Position numbers and translations under genes: made by a program. Source: Clitopilus passeckerianus (taxonomy: Eukaryota; Basidiomycota; Agaricomycetes; Agaricales; Entolomataceae). Taken from it: a DNA stretch of 64,000 bases. Below, piece by piece: positions 1 through 11,600 of this stretch. The DNA lies in assembly GCA_944990035.1 (NCBI GenBank), contig CALYLX010000091.1, positions 62,001 through 126,000 of the forward strand. Direction: 5' to 3'. The notes under the pieces were generated by a model. The model did no database searches and had not been told where the DNA came from. It saw only the letters and a program-made list of their open reading frames with translations. How positions within the stretch are numbered: the stretch's first letter is position 1; the number at the start of each line of letters is the position of its first letter.

Positions 1-2
1 AT

Positions 3-3000
3 CAAATTATCACCATCAATAACTTGAAGGACACACCCATATTGGTGAGCATTCACGCTCACTTCCTACAACTATTCAACTCACTAATAAGGAACAGCGT
101 CAATTACGAACGGATCTCAACCCAATTCTGGGGGCAGCCCACGATTCTTGGGAAGCTGACCAGCGTTCCAAGTGCTTCGAGAACACCCGCGTACAGGTGT
201 TGAATGACATCGACAAGTGGATCAGCGGTGATGGTAATCAGGCGCCAATATACGTGCTAGATGGCATAGCCGGCATAGGAAAATCGACGATCGCACAAAC
301 CGTGGCCGAACGAGCTGCCAAGGCTGGGATTCTCGGAGCAACATTCTTCTACACGAGGAATGAAGAACAAAGAATGACGGCGAAATATTTCTTTCCCACT
401 ATTGCATTTCAGCTTGCACGTCACAAGGAAGCTTTCTCTCTCCAAGTTTCCAAGGCCCTTGAACAGCACCCAGATGCAGCGCAGAAGACTATCAACCAGC
501 AACTGTCCCTTCTTATCCTCGAACCCCTCCAGCACTCGTCGATTCCCACTGAACCATCTATCCTAGTTGTCATTGATGCACTAGACGAATGCAAACCAGA
601 CGAAGCGGAAACCCTCTTGACCCTTCTCGCCCAGAACATTCGTCACATGCCCCAACTCAAGATCTTTATTACTACTCGTCCCGAGTGGCATCTTCGAAGT
701 GTTCTGGACAGGGATGCCACCAATCACGAGCTATTCCGGCTACACGCGATCGAGGAAACAATCGTTCAATCTGACATTCGGCTGTACCTCAACCACTTTC
801 TATCTATTGAACGCGTTAAGACGCTGTTCCCGCATCGTCGACCGCCATGGCAGCCTACTGCAAAGGAAATGGAAATGTTATGTGGTGTTTGTGGAACACT
901 CTTCATCATTGCATCCACAGCTGAAAAGTTCATTTTCGATACTAAACGCATGAACCCCGGAAAGCAACTCGCACGCCTCCTTGAGGGTGTTTCATCCACC
1001 GACTTCTCTGGATCGAAACACACAAATGCAATGGATAGGTTCTACATTCAGATCATCCGTTCCGCCGCTCCGGATGATCTTGACGAAGGTGATGATTGGA
1101 CAAATCGTTATCAGGCTGTGGTTGGAGCAATCATCGTTCTTCAAACACCTCTTCCATGCTCAGCGCTCGTAGCACTCCTTGACATACCAGTGGATAGCGC
1201 CGACATCGAGGAAACCCTCCTCCACCTCCATTCTCTTGTCGCACCAACCGGCACCGATTTGGTTTTTCGGGTGCATCACAAATCATTCCCCGACTTCATC
1301 ACAAACAAGGATCGAATCCAGCGCGCTTTGGGAGCGGACGCCGTGGGTCTAACTTCAAAGTTCTTGATTAATACGAAAGCACAACATCGGCAGATTGCCA
1401 CTGCTTGCCTGCGCATCATGAACAAGCAACTGAAAGAAAATGTAGCGGACCTGACTTGTCAGGACTGGTACAAGGATAAAAGCGAGATCCAGAAGCTCAA
1501 GGATTGGCGGGTTTCGGAGGAACTCGCTTACGCCGTTAGATATTGGGCCTCACACCTGCACGCGGCAGAGGAACTGGACAATAAGCTCAAGCAAGAGCTC
1601 AGCCTGTGGACGTCGAAATACATCGTGGCATGGCTGGAAGTGATGTGCATACTAGACCTAATCAGTCATGCACATGGAATATTAGAGAAGGCGCTAAACA
1701 CTTTAGTGAGTGTCTCTGTACGGGAGCATAGATAACATATTTAGGGTTTTATTGATAAATGTATTCCAGGAGGGACACAAGGGAGATTGGACCGACCGAG
1801 CAGCAATCAATGTGTTAGTCTATGATGCAATGCGACTTGTGTTACAGAGTGGCGAGGTCTTGAAGCTGTCACCAATGCATGTTTATTGGTCAGCCATGCC
1901 GTTTTCTCCCAAGAAAACGGCCATGTCCAGCATTTACACAATGACGAGAAGTTTAAAGGCTCTATCCGGGGTAGAAGAGAAGTGGAACCCCATGCTTGCC
2001 ACTCTCAGTGGCCACTCAGGATGGGTCAATGCTATTGCATTCTCTCCCGATGGCACAAGACTTGCATCGGCATCTGTAGACAAGACAGTGTGGCTCTGGG
2101 AAGGAAAGACAGGTGGACACATAGCCACTCTCAGTGGTCACTCATCCACTGTCAATGCTGTTGCATTCTCTCCCGATGGCACAAGACTTGCATCAGCATC
2201 CGATGACAACACAGTGCGGCTCTGGGAAGGAAAGACAGGTGCACACATAGCCACTCTCAGTGGCCACTCATCCCTGGTCAATGCTGTTGCATTCTCTCCC
2301 GATGGCACAAGACTTGCATCAGCATCCGATGACAACACAGTGCGGCTCTGGGAAGGAAAGACAGGTGCACACATAGCCACTCTCAGTGGCCACTCATCCA
2401 CTGTCATTGCTGTTGCATTCTCTCCCGATGGCACAAGACTTGCATCAGCATCCTATGACAACACAGTGCGGCTCTGGGAAGGAAAGACAGGTGCACACAT
2501 AGCCACTCTCAGTGGCCACTCAGGATGGGTCAATGCTGTTGCATTCTCTCCTGATGGCACAAGACTTGCATCAGCATCCGATGACAACACAGTGCGGCTC
2601 TGGGAAGGAAAGACAGGTGCACACATAGCCACTCTCAGTGGCCACTCATCCAGGGTCAATGCTGTTGCATTCTCTCCCGATGGCACAAGACTTGCATCAG
2701 CATCCAATGACGAGACAGTGCGGCTCTGGGAAGGAAAGACAGGTGCACACATAGCCACTCTCAGTGGCCACTCAGGATGGGTCAATGCTGTTGCATTCTC
2801 TCCCGATGGCACAAGACTTGCATCAGCATCCGATGACAACACAGTGCGGCTCTGGGAAGGAAAGACAGGTGCACACATAGCCACTCTCAGTGGCCACTCA
2901 TCCTATGTCAATGCTGTTGCATTCTCTCCCGATGGCACAAGACTTGCATCAGCATCCAATGACAAGACAGTGCGGCTCTGGGACAAACAGCACAATTGTT

Positions 3001-3212
3001 GCACTGTTTCCTTAGGCACCCAATTTATGTCAATTTTTTCTATCACATTCTTTCCCAACCATTCTCAATCTCCTGCCAAACTTGATATTGTTGTCGCTGA
3101 TTTCACCCAACCAGACACATCTGTTCACCCCTTGTGTGCCTTGATAGCTGTACAAAGGATGAACCCCCCCCCTATTCGGTCTCATCGCCATGAAACTGTT
3201 ACCTGGCCATGA
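3..3212 (+). CDS. NACHT-WD40 NLR-like receptor, copy 1 (5' end outside window)
   Basis: STAND-type P-loop NTPase receptor of the fungal heterokaryon-incompatibility kind, presumed to sense ligands through its WD40 propeller and oligomerise through NACHT. The model joins three exons: 3-44, 92-1705 and 1770-3212. Both introns (47 and 64 nt) are phase 0 and match those of the second copy. NACHT shows Walker A GIAGIGKST near 260-290, Walker B 'ILVVIDALDEC' near 560-595 and a sensor-like 'TTRPEWHLR' near 675-700. A helical winged region follows, then eight 42-residue WD40 units. The N-terminus lies upstream of the window; GTG at 197 is only an in-frame codon, not the start. The reading frame ends early relative to copy 2 because of one extra base in a nine-C run at 3163-3171, which removes about 49 C-terminal residues. 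The receptor may still work, since NACHT and the propeller are intact. Confidence 0.9.
1998..2984 (+). repeat. WD40 array of eight near-identical 126-bp units
   Basis: Eight direct 126-bp repeats, each coding one 42-residue WD40 unit with the skeleton 'ATLSGHS..V.AVAFSPDG' then 'TRLASAS.D.TVRLWEGKTG'. Units differ mainly at unit residues 8-9 (GW, ST, SL, SR, SY), 11, 27 (V, D, Y, N), 29 (K, N, E) and 32 (W, R). The rest is almost invariant at nucleotide level, so the array looks homogenised by recombination. The last unit ends early at 'LWDKQ'. Confidence 0.95.
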
Positions 3213-3360
3213 ATGTATTACTGCTCCAATTTGCTGGTTCCCTCCCCATTTGCATGTCACTGCCGTTTCACTTGACCATACAGGCTCATTAATAGTGGTT
3301 GGCTGTGAGGGTGGGACTGTTCTTCTTCTCGATATATCCTCAGTTTCTTTTTCCTTCTGA
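3213..3360 (+). pseudogene. Frameshifted C-terminal tail of NLR copy 1
   Basis: Downstream of the premature stop the sequence still reads, one frame over, as the tail found in copy 2: 'MKLLPGHECITAPICW' followed by a blade-like 'HTGSLIVVGCEGG' and 'LLLDISSVSFSF' then TGA at 3358-3360. Copy 2 has the same tail in frame. The two genes differ by one base between the homopolymer and 'attcgg'. The tail is preserved well enough that the shift is recent or a sequencing error in the C run. Confidence 0.8.
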
Positions 3361-4880
3361 ATTCTATCAATTGCTGCACATTTCTCATTCAGCATAAGTA
3401 TCTGTAATTCTCCTCAACCATACCATTTATGATTCACCGTTCCCTCTACAAGCTGATTTTGGTCTGGTATATCCAATACCCTTTGATCTTTCATATCCAA
3501 TTACATTTAGTAATGTAATAACAGCGGAAGTTCTCAACATAGCAGAGCACATGAAAGAGGATAGAAAAACGGCTACATCAAACATCCCAACTCAGTTCCT
3601 CTTTGTAAACGTGTTAGCGCTTTTGAATCCGCAGCTCCACATCTTCTACCCCGTTCGCTCTATCCCCCTCGTCTCATCTCACGGGCAAATGGAGTATGAA
3701 TGCACACAGCCCGAGGCGAACATCCACACATGAAACTCTAGGACGGTGTGCCACACCAATCACTGTGTACGGAAACCGTCTCGTCCTACAAGTACTAGGT
3801 GAGCGTGTGTTGCACCGAGGACAGCTAAAGTTGACGAACCGTGTTGAATGGGAGACTGCGACTGGTCGAGTGTGAGGAGTACCACGCAGAGCAAGCAGAA
3901 TCAATCGAGCCTCCGGTTTCTTGAATATCTCAGAAGGTGGGTCGAGCTCCCGAGTTCTCAGTAGTGACAAATATCTCATCTGACATAAAACCATCAGACT
4001 GTATGAACGGGCCGATAGCAAAATAACTTACACAGATTCGCAGAATCATAGGTTCGTTGCTGTCATGCATTGTTGATGGTAAGAAGCTCGCTGAACCGCG
4101 GCGACGAGACGGCTGAAGGCGTGAATGACCTAAATACCAGGTTAGGAGGTCAAACATGAAAACCAAAAGCGGAAGCACACATACGTTGGCGGAGAACGAC
4201 TCAGCAAGCCGACAATCATCTGTTGGTGACGACGACATCGCAAACCGTTCATGTTCTCAGGCAGAGTCATGCCATGAGGTATCCTTCCCTCGTAAAGTGG
4301 CCAAAATCAATCTTGACGCCGTCGAAATCGCGGAAATCCCTAAACGAGCTGCCAGCAAAATACAGAAAACTACGGGATAAAATCTGCGTCAGTAACGGCA
4401 GCGGGGACCAGAAGATTCATGAAAGATTTACCTCATAGCCCGCCTTTGCAATACCAAGCTTTCACGAGGAGTAGCTAATGTTTTGCTCTAGCAATAGCAT
4501 ATTCCGCAGAGAGCGTCCTGTATACCCACGACAAATTCGGCGAGAGGTTTTGCTCGTCATGTCAAAAGCGTCGTCCTTCAGCTACATCTAGTGTTCGTGG
4601 GGGAGGAGATACGTTCGTTGCAACAAAAAGGAGAGTGGTCTGTGAACGGTAGGTCAGGATTATAGACCAAGGAGTCAAAGTACGAATAATCAAGGACTCG
4701 CCTATTATGTGCTGCTCGCCATTAAGTTGTCAGAACTGCAACGCCCTGTCGTCCATGTCGCTCTCCTTCTGTGATCGGCTCGATCTCAGCAGATATAGCT
4801 GAGATGCAACCAGAAATGAACGCACACAGGTGGCGGCCGACCTTGCAGATCATCCGAGCTTCTTGATTCATTGGAGTTGG
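3361..4880. other. Intergenic tract shared with the downstream side of NLR copy 2
   Basis: No convincing gene. Blocks of this stretch align with 13167-14460 downstream of the second receptor: around 3650-3800 with 13265-13430, around 4045-4110 with 13680-13745, and around 4540-4660 with 14150-14270. Frames are interrupted in both copies, so this is either a decayed gene or an untranslated or regulatory tract carried along in the duplication. Confidence 0.6.
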
Positions 4881-5374
4881 GGGCTCTCGGTGTTGAACAT
4901 TTGCATGCCAGATGTTGGGAACTGTGTGGAGTCAAGCAGCGACACTCCCGTGCACGCTCCTCCAGAAAATCCTACACAAAGAAGTAATTAGCTCTTGAAT
5001 ATGCGAGCGGAAGAACCAATACTGACCCTTCTGGCGAGGCCGCCCCGCTCAACACCGTCATACCCAAGCTCCCTGCCCTGCATGGACCGTAACCATTTGC
5101 CCACGCCCGAAAAGCCCGTCAGGACATGCGTGCTCAGGGAATTCGCCCTCGAAAGGGTATAGTTCTCCTTACACGCTCGATCATGAAGTCGGACTGGTAA
5201 GGCCGGCATCGACCTGGAGGAACAGTGTAAGGTCATGTCCAATGCAACGAGTAGAATAAGGGGTACGAACCTCACTGTGAGGGTAGCTCAGCCTTCCCCC
5301 TAGGTATATCTTGTGCCTGTCTTTGGTTTCTCGTCAGGCTGGCATGGCAGGTGTGGTAGGGTTCCTTTAGATAT
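4881..5374. other. Unassigned sequence present only in duplication unit 1
   Basis: This stretch has no counterpart at the same place in unit 2, where the R repeat follows almost directly. It has an open minus-strand frame at 4988-5275 with no recognisable motif. It may be an insertion in unit 1 or a deletion from unit 2. Confidence 0.4.
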
Positions 5375-5990
5375 GACGCGTTGGTTAAAGTACGATTGAA
5401 GAAAGGTAGCTTAGCAATTCAAAATCGATTAGCAGGGCGCGTTCGACGTGATTACCGAAACACAAACTAGACAGCTTCTTGAAACCATTCTACCCTTAAA
5501 ACACCACTTCCTACGCGATGTTGGTTGCTCCTCAATTCGCCCGAAAACTTGAGCCACTTGGTAGGCATGCCATAACGGACGTCAGGGCTCGGTAGAGGGA
5601 AATATGCATAGGTCAAGATAGGTTACAGCATGATTCGGGGGTATCGAACCAAGATTGACTGTTGAACGTTGAACGTGTATGTAGTTGTTGAGGGATAGTT
5701 CAACCGATCTTGAGGCGAGGTCTGCAAGACACAAGTTGAGTTCTACTCAGCGTTCAAGTAAGAGAAGCTTAGAGGAAAGGAGAGAAGAGGTGGAGGAATG
5801 AAAAGACACGAACTATGAAATATCTCCTGCTGTATAAGGATGGACTTAAAGCTAGAATGCAACATATGCTGGGTTGCCGAAGACGCCTACTCTTCAAATC
5901 AGTATGTGGTTGGTAGCCAAGAGACTGTGCTTCCTCACTCCCGACGTCATCAAGTTGGGAGAGATTGAGCTGAGGCTTCAATGAAATCTT
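5375..5990. repeat. R repeat, copy A
   Basis: First of three diverged copies of a roughly 0.3-0.6 kb sequence. Shared landmarks with copy B are 'gacgcgttggt' at the left edge, then 'cttcttgaaaccatt', a 'gttggttgctcc' block, an 'aacttgag..cttggtaggcatgcc' block and, near the right end, 'gaggcttag' followed by 'cacgaac' and 'ctgctgtat'. Copy C shares the middle blocks and a 'cccgacgtcatcaa' block. No intact protein is encoded. Confidence 0.65.
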
Positions 5991-6029
5991 GACTCGGGAT
6001 TATTGAATGTTTTCAACCTTGAGAGCTGC

Positions 6030-6195
6030 TAGCGCTGAACAGCGAGTTCGAGGCCGTGTCACTTGACTGGGCCGCGTTGAAGACTCTAGGGGGTCGACAG
6101 GGGTTTCATGTTAGTAGGGTCTGGAATGAACTCACGCCTTGCCGCCGGCTTTGTTCAAGCAGATAGAGTAACTCGAGCAGAAGCTTAGTCATCCC
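6030..6195 (-). pseudogene. Sphingolipid desaturase gene fragment
   Basis: A short degenerate piece of the desaturase at 15099-16517, on the same strand. It covers part of exon 5 (compare 'gttcgaggccgtgtcacttg' with 'gttgaggccgtgccacttg'), intron 4 and the adjoining end of exon 4 ('gaatgaactcacgc', then the Leu-Leu-Cys-Leu-Asn-Asn region as 'ttgttcaagcagatagag'). The 3' exons and the rest of the 5' side are missing. It abuts the lysyl-tRNA synthetase fragment on its right. It is the remnant of the desaturase copy expected in duplication unit 1. Confidence 0.7.
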
Positions 6196-6199
6196 CAGT

Positions 6200-7795
6200 C
6201 AAGACAGAATCTGCCCTCAAGGAGTCGAACCCCTGCCCTCACAAGTTCTATGTCACTTCTTCGCTCAAGAATTATATTTAGGCTCACGGCAAGGGCGGAA
6301 AGAGTTATTTAACCAAGCTCCATGGCGTAACAGAAAGCTTGGCCGGCCGGGTACATACTATCTGAGCCAGCGGTCTCAAGCTCATCCTCTACCGCCTTCA
6401 TGGCAAAGGCTTGAAGGTCCAAGTTATTGCCAGCTCAAAGTGAGTATACGCCCGGTTATTTCCGTGTTATATGCTTGACATATGCTCTTCAGTGAGGCTC
6501 CTGATTCCGAAAGATGTTTCCCTCCGTTCATGAGCAAATCAAGCCAGACGACACTGTCGTCATCTCCCAAACTATCTTTCTCTCCCCGGACCTTCACCAA
6601 CTTCCCTGCGCACACACTTCGTCCCGAGGACTAAGAAACCCGTTGCCGCACACGCTACCTTGACCTCATCCTCAATGAACAAACTCGCAAGATTTTCGTC
6701 ACCCGTAGCAAGATCATCAACTACATCCCTCAATTCTTCAACACCCTCGGATTCATGGAAGTCAAGACTCCCATTACTTCTCTCCTTGCAGGAGGAGCAA
6801 CTGCTAAGCCCTTCGTGACCCATCACAACGACCTCAATCTCGACCTCTACCTCCGAATCGCTCCTGAGCTGTACCTCAAGCAGCTCGTGGTCGGTGGCCT
6901 CGACCGTGTCTACGAAATTGGCCGAGTGTTCCGTAACGAGCAGATTGACCTCTTGCATAACCCTGAATTCACGATTTGTGAATTCTATGTGACCTATGCG
7001 GACATGGATTCATGGAAGCACTGGTTGAGGGTATGGTCATGCACCACACTGGTGGCCGGACTAAGCGTGTGTTCCAACCCAACGGAAACAAGGGAGTCGA
7101 GGGTGCGAGGACGTATGAACGAGGCCGTGGAAGAGGTTTGATATGATTGGTACTCTGGAGAAGTTGGATATCAAGTTCCCTCCTGGCGAGACCGTGGATG
7201 ATGCAGAGGCTAACAAGTTCTTGAGGGAATTGTGTACTAAGGTATAGTCTTCTCCGGAACCACGCATTCTAGCTTTTTATTCACCTTGACTCGTTAGCAT
7301 AATGGTGACTGTTCTGAGCCTCACACAAATACTCGCCTCCTAGACAAGGTAAGCATATAAGTTTTCTTACCAAAAAACAACGGCTAATCTTGCGGATAGC
7401 TCGTCGGAGAGTTTATTGAACCCCTCTGCATATCGCCCGCATTCATTGGTACGCCTTCTCTCTTACCTTCTGCCTCTACCACTCCCGTGCTAACGTCCAA
7501 TTCATAGTTGGCCACCCACAAGTCATGTCTCCTCTCGCCAAGTGGCATCGTTCCCGACCTGGTCTCTGCGAGCGCTTCGAAGGCTTCATGTGTGGCAATG
7601 AGTCCTGCAATGCTTACACTGAGTTGAACGATCCGTTCGAGCAGAGGCTTGGGTTTGAGGAGCGGGTCAGGCAGAAGAAGAGAGATAAGGAGGCTCAAGC
7701 TAGTGATGAGACTTTCATTGACGCGTGCGTATCTACCTCTAGGAAATACCAAGGAATGAACTGATTATGTTATAGGTGGGGTGGGGTTCCCGTAG
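6200..7795 (+). pseudogene. Truncated lysyl-tRNA synthetase pseudogene
   Basis: Class II lysyl-tRNA synthetase sequence, lacking its ends. Readable blocks in order: 'NPCPHKFYVTSSLK', a DNA/RNA-binding OB-fold part ('LAGRVHTI', then 'LHGKGLKVQV'), '[15 protein letters not shown]', class II motif 2 region ('[14 protein letters not shown]' and '[11 protein letters not shown]'), 'KLDIKFPPGETVDDAEANK' and '[18 protein letters not shown]' with '[14 protein letters not shown]'. Damage includes in-frame stops near 6274 and 6363, loss of a T at about 7010 that shifts the frame, and truncation just before motif 3 (GWGxGIDR). At least four introns remain (for example 7241-7298 and 7349-7400), so it arose by genomic duplication, not by retrotransposition. 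A working copy must exist elsewhere. Confidence 0.9.
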
Positions 7796-7796
7796 T

Positions 7797-8270
7797 TGTG
7801 ACGCGTTGGTCGGGGGATGATTGAGGAGAGGGAGCCTAGCAATCCAATCTAGATGAGCGGGTGTGTGCTACACGGCTCCCGCAAACACGACCTAGATGGC
7901 TTCTTGAAACCATTATCTACCTTTAAAATTCAACTTCCTTCGCGACGTCGGTTGCTCCCAAATCTGCCGGAGAACTTGAGATATCTTGGTAGACATGCCA
8001 AAACGGGCCTCAGGGCTCGAGAGAGGGAGATGTACATGGGTACGGATAGGTGACGGCTGAGTCCTGGAGGTGTTGAACTGAGAGCGACTGTTTTGTACTT
8101 GATATAAGTTATTGAAGGATAGTTCCACAATTTCAGGAAACAAGTCGAGCTCAGCAGCTAAGAAAGAGAGGCTTAGAGGAGAGGGGAGAAGAGGGCGAGA
8201 AATCAAAAACACGAACCAGAAAAATATTCCCTGCTGTATGAGGATGTGCTTGAAGAAGATAACCACATAA
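7797..8270. repeat. R repeat, copy B
   Basis: Second copy of the R sequence, starting directly after the lysyl-tRNA synthetase fragment with 'gacgcgttggtcggggg'. It contains the 'cttcttgaaaccatt', 'gttgctccc', 'cttggtagacatgcc' and 'gaggcttagaggagaggg' blocks in the same order and strand as copy A. It ends at about 'ccctgctgtatgaggatgtg'. Confidence 0.65.
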
Positions 8271-8659
8271 ATCGCCCAAAAACTTGAAGTTACAAGGTAG
8301 GCATCTCCGAACGGCTGGAGAAAATGTATGTGGGACAGCAGAGTCAGACGAGACCATTTAGGAGTGGAAGATCAACATGGCTGAGCAACAAGAACTTCAG
8401 TTCCTGGACATGGAAGTTGGCCCTATAGATGAAAGGTGAATTCCTTGGTTTGAAGGGAGGAGTGTGCTTCGAATTGGGTGGAAGTGATGAAAGCGGACAC
8501 AGAGTTTGGTCCACACCGAGAGCGGTCTTTGATGTGCTACATTATCGTCCTCGTGCCACTGGGCGTCAATTCAATTGATGGACCCTACCCACCACCATTG
8601 GAGTCTAATTCAATTGTTTTCAAGTATTCTCTGACCCAGCAGTCTGCATTCTGGCCGTC
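8271..8659. other. Upstream region of NLR copy 2
   Basis: No gene is seen. This is the presumed promoter and 5' leader of the second receptor. No clear TATA box or other recognised element was found. Confidence 0.4.
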
Positions 8660-11600
8660 ATGTCAAAGTTCCCCGACCGTCCTGAAGGCAAGCAGAACGC
8701 TACCCTTGCACAAACCAGTGAATCCCCTGCATCTCGCCCCGATACACCCCTTGCGCGTTGGCCAAACCCAAGTGGACTCTCGCTACCGTCACTACTTGCC
8801 AACCCGAATCACGACTTTGCCCAAGAAAAGACTGAAGCTTCTCGGTCTCGCGCGCACGCTGAAGCAGCGCCTCAGACATCCCAATCCGACTCGACCCAAC
8901 TCGTAGATGGGCTGGCGCCGAGAGCGCCTGTTACATCTGAATCCATCTTGCAGGAGGGCACCGATGATCACGGTCAGGCGAATGGTACGTAGTCTGAAGC
9001 TCGGACTATAAGTATCTCTAAAGCAGTCGTAGATCAAGTCGAACCAAGGAGAGAGAAGAGGCGACTTTCCAACAGCACAACCAGTGACTTTATCCAACAC
9101 AAGAGGGCAAAGTTTCCTGCCTCAGAAGATGTCGAGATGTCCCCTCTCCAGAACTCCCATATCCAACCCAAAGATACGCTAGCCCCTGCAACAGCGACAC
9201 CGTCCGATGACCCATTAGGAGCAGATGGGTCATCCCCTAAAGCACCATTCGTGCACCCAGCTATGCTTGTCACGTCTCGCCAGGAGGGACGTAGCTCTTC
9301 ACTCCAGAGCAACGATAGCAGAGTCGTAGGCTATTCCACGGGTTCATCCTCCAAGGAGCCGGCGGTGCATATCAACTCTTCTGCTCAAGCAAACTTGACT
9401 ATTACGAATAGCCACTTGCACGCTGGGAGGGACTTGACCCAAATTGTTCTCACAACCAATAAGGATTCACCGATACTAGTGAGGATTCACGCCTAATTCT
9501 TACGACCATTCATGTTACTAACAAGGAGCAGCGCCAACTACGAAGAGATCTCAACCCGGTCGATGGCGCGGCCCACGATTCTTTCGAAGCTGATCAACGA
9601 TCCAAGTGTTTCAAGAACACCCGGGTACAGGTGTTGAACGATATCGAAAATTGGATCGACGGCGACGGTAATCAGGCGCCAATATACGTGCTCGATGGCA
9701 TAGCCGGTATAGGGAAATCGACGATCGCACAAACCGTGGCCGAACGAGCTGCCAAGGCTGGCATTCTCGGAGCAACATTTTTCTACACGAGGAATGAAGC
9801 ACAAAGAATGACCGCGAAATACTTCTTCCCCACAATTGCATTTCAGCTTGCTCGCTACGACGATTCGTTTGCTCGCCAATTGACGACGGCCCTGGAGCAC
9901 CATCCGGATGCAACACAGAAGACTATCAACCAGCAGCTGTCCCTTCTCATTCTCGAACCCCTCCAGCGCTCATCGATTCCAAACGAACCATCCATCCTAG
10001 TGGTCATTGACGCACTAGACGAATGCCGGAATGACGAAGCCCAAACACTACTATCCCTTCTAGCCCAGAACATCCGTCATATGCCTCAGCTCAAGTTCTT
10101 CATTGCCGCTCGTCCCGAGTGGCATCTTCGAACTGTTCTAGACAGCGATTTCAATCACGAGCTATTCCGATTACATGAAATCAAAGAAACAATTGTTCAA
10201 TCTGACATTCAATTGTTTCTCAAAGCTGCCCTGTCCGTCGAACGTGTTGAGAGCTTTTTACCAAACCGTCGACCTCCATGGCGGCCTAGTGCAAAGCAAA
10301 TGGAAATGTTATATGATGTTTGTGGAACACTCTTCATTGTTGCATCCACAGCCGAAAAGTTCATTTTCGACACTAAACGCATGAACCCTGGCAAACAACT
10401 CACACGCCTCCTTGAGGGTGTTTCATCAACAGACATCTCCAGCTCGAAATACACAAATGCAATGGATAGGTTCTACATCCAGATCATTCGTGCGGCTGCC
10501 CCAGACGATCTTGACGAAGATGACGATTGGACGGATCGCTATCAGACTGTTGTTGGAGCAATCATTGTTCTCCAGACACCTCTACCTTGCTCAGCGCTCG
10601 CAACACTACTCGACAAGGATAGCGCTGAAATCGAGGAAGCTCTCCTCCACCTTCATTCTCTCGTCGCACCAACCGGCAGAGATTTGGTATTTCGGGTGCA
10701 TCACAAATCATTCCCCGACTTCATCACAAACGAAGAACGAATCCAGCGCGCTTTGGGAACGGAGGTAGATCCAACTCGGAAATTCCTGATCAACACAAAG
10801 GCACGACATCGGCAGGTTGCCATAGCTTGCCTTCGCATCATGAACGAGAATTTGAAAGAGAATGTAGCCGACCTTACTTGTCATGACTGGTACAAGGATA
10901 AAAGCGAGATCCAGAAGCTCAAGGGTTGGCGGGTTTTGGAGGAACTTGCTTACGCCGTCAGATATTGGGCCTCGCACCTGCACGCAGCGGAGGAACCGGA
11001 CGAGAAGCTCAAGCAAGAGCTTAGCATATGGACATCAAAATACCTCTTGGCGTGGCTGGAGGTAATGTGCATGCTGGACCTGATTAGTCACGCACATGAA
11101 ATATTAGAGAAAGCGGTAAACACTTTAGTGAGTGTCTCTGCGAAAGCATTTAGCCACATTGTTTCAGAATGTTACTGATAAATGTGATCCAGGAGAGATA
11201 CACGGAAGAATGGATAGAGCGAGCTACAGTCAAAGTGTTGCTCTATGATGCAATGCGACTGGTGTTACAGAGTGGCGAGGTCTTGAAGCTGTCACCAATG
11301 CATGTTTATTGGTCAGGCATGCCATTTTCTCCCAAGAAGACGGCCATGTCCAGCATTTACACAATGACAAGAAGTTTAAAGGCTCTATCCGGGGTAGAGG
11401 AGAAGTGGAACCCCATGCTTGCCACCCTCAGTGGCCACTCAAGTTTGGTCAAAGCCATTGCATTCTCTCCCGATGGCACAAGACTTGCATCAGCATCCTC
11501 TGACAAGACAGTGCGGCTCTGGGAAGGAAAGACAGGCGGGCACATAGCCACTCTCAGTGGCCACTCATCCACTGTCAATGCTGTTGCATTCTCTCCCGAT

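Noticed and set aside
2138..2884. Long minus-strand open frames across the WD40 array of copy 1 (also 11357-12694 in copy 2)
   Set aside because: They are mirror frames of the 126-bp coding repeats, repeating 'VFPSQSRTVLS' with every unit. The plus strand carries the real WD40 protein.
6205..6275. Possible tRNA because of 'gagtcgaacccc' (T-loop-like on the minus strand)
   Set aside because: The T-stem does not pair well and there is no A box. On the plus strand the bases read as LysRS 'NPCPHKFYVTSS'.
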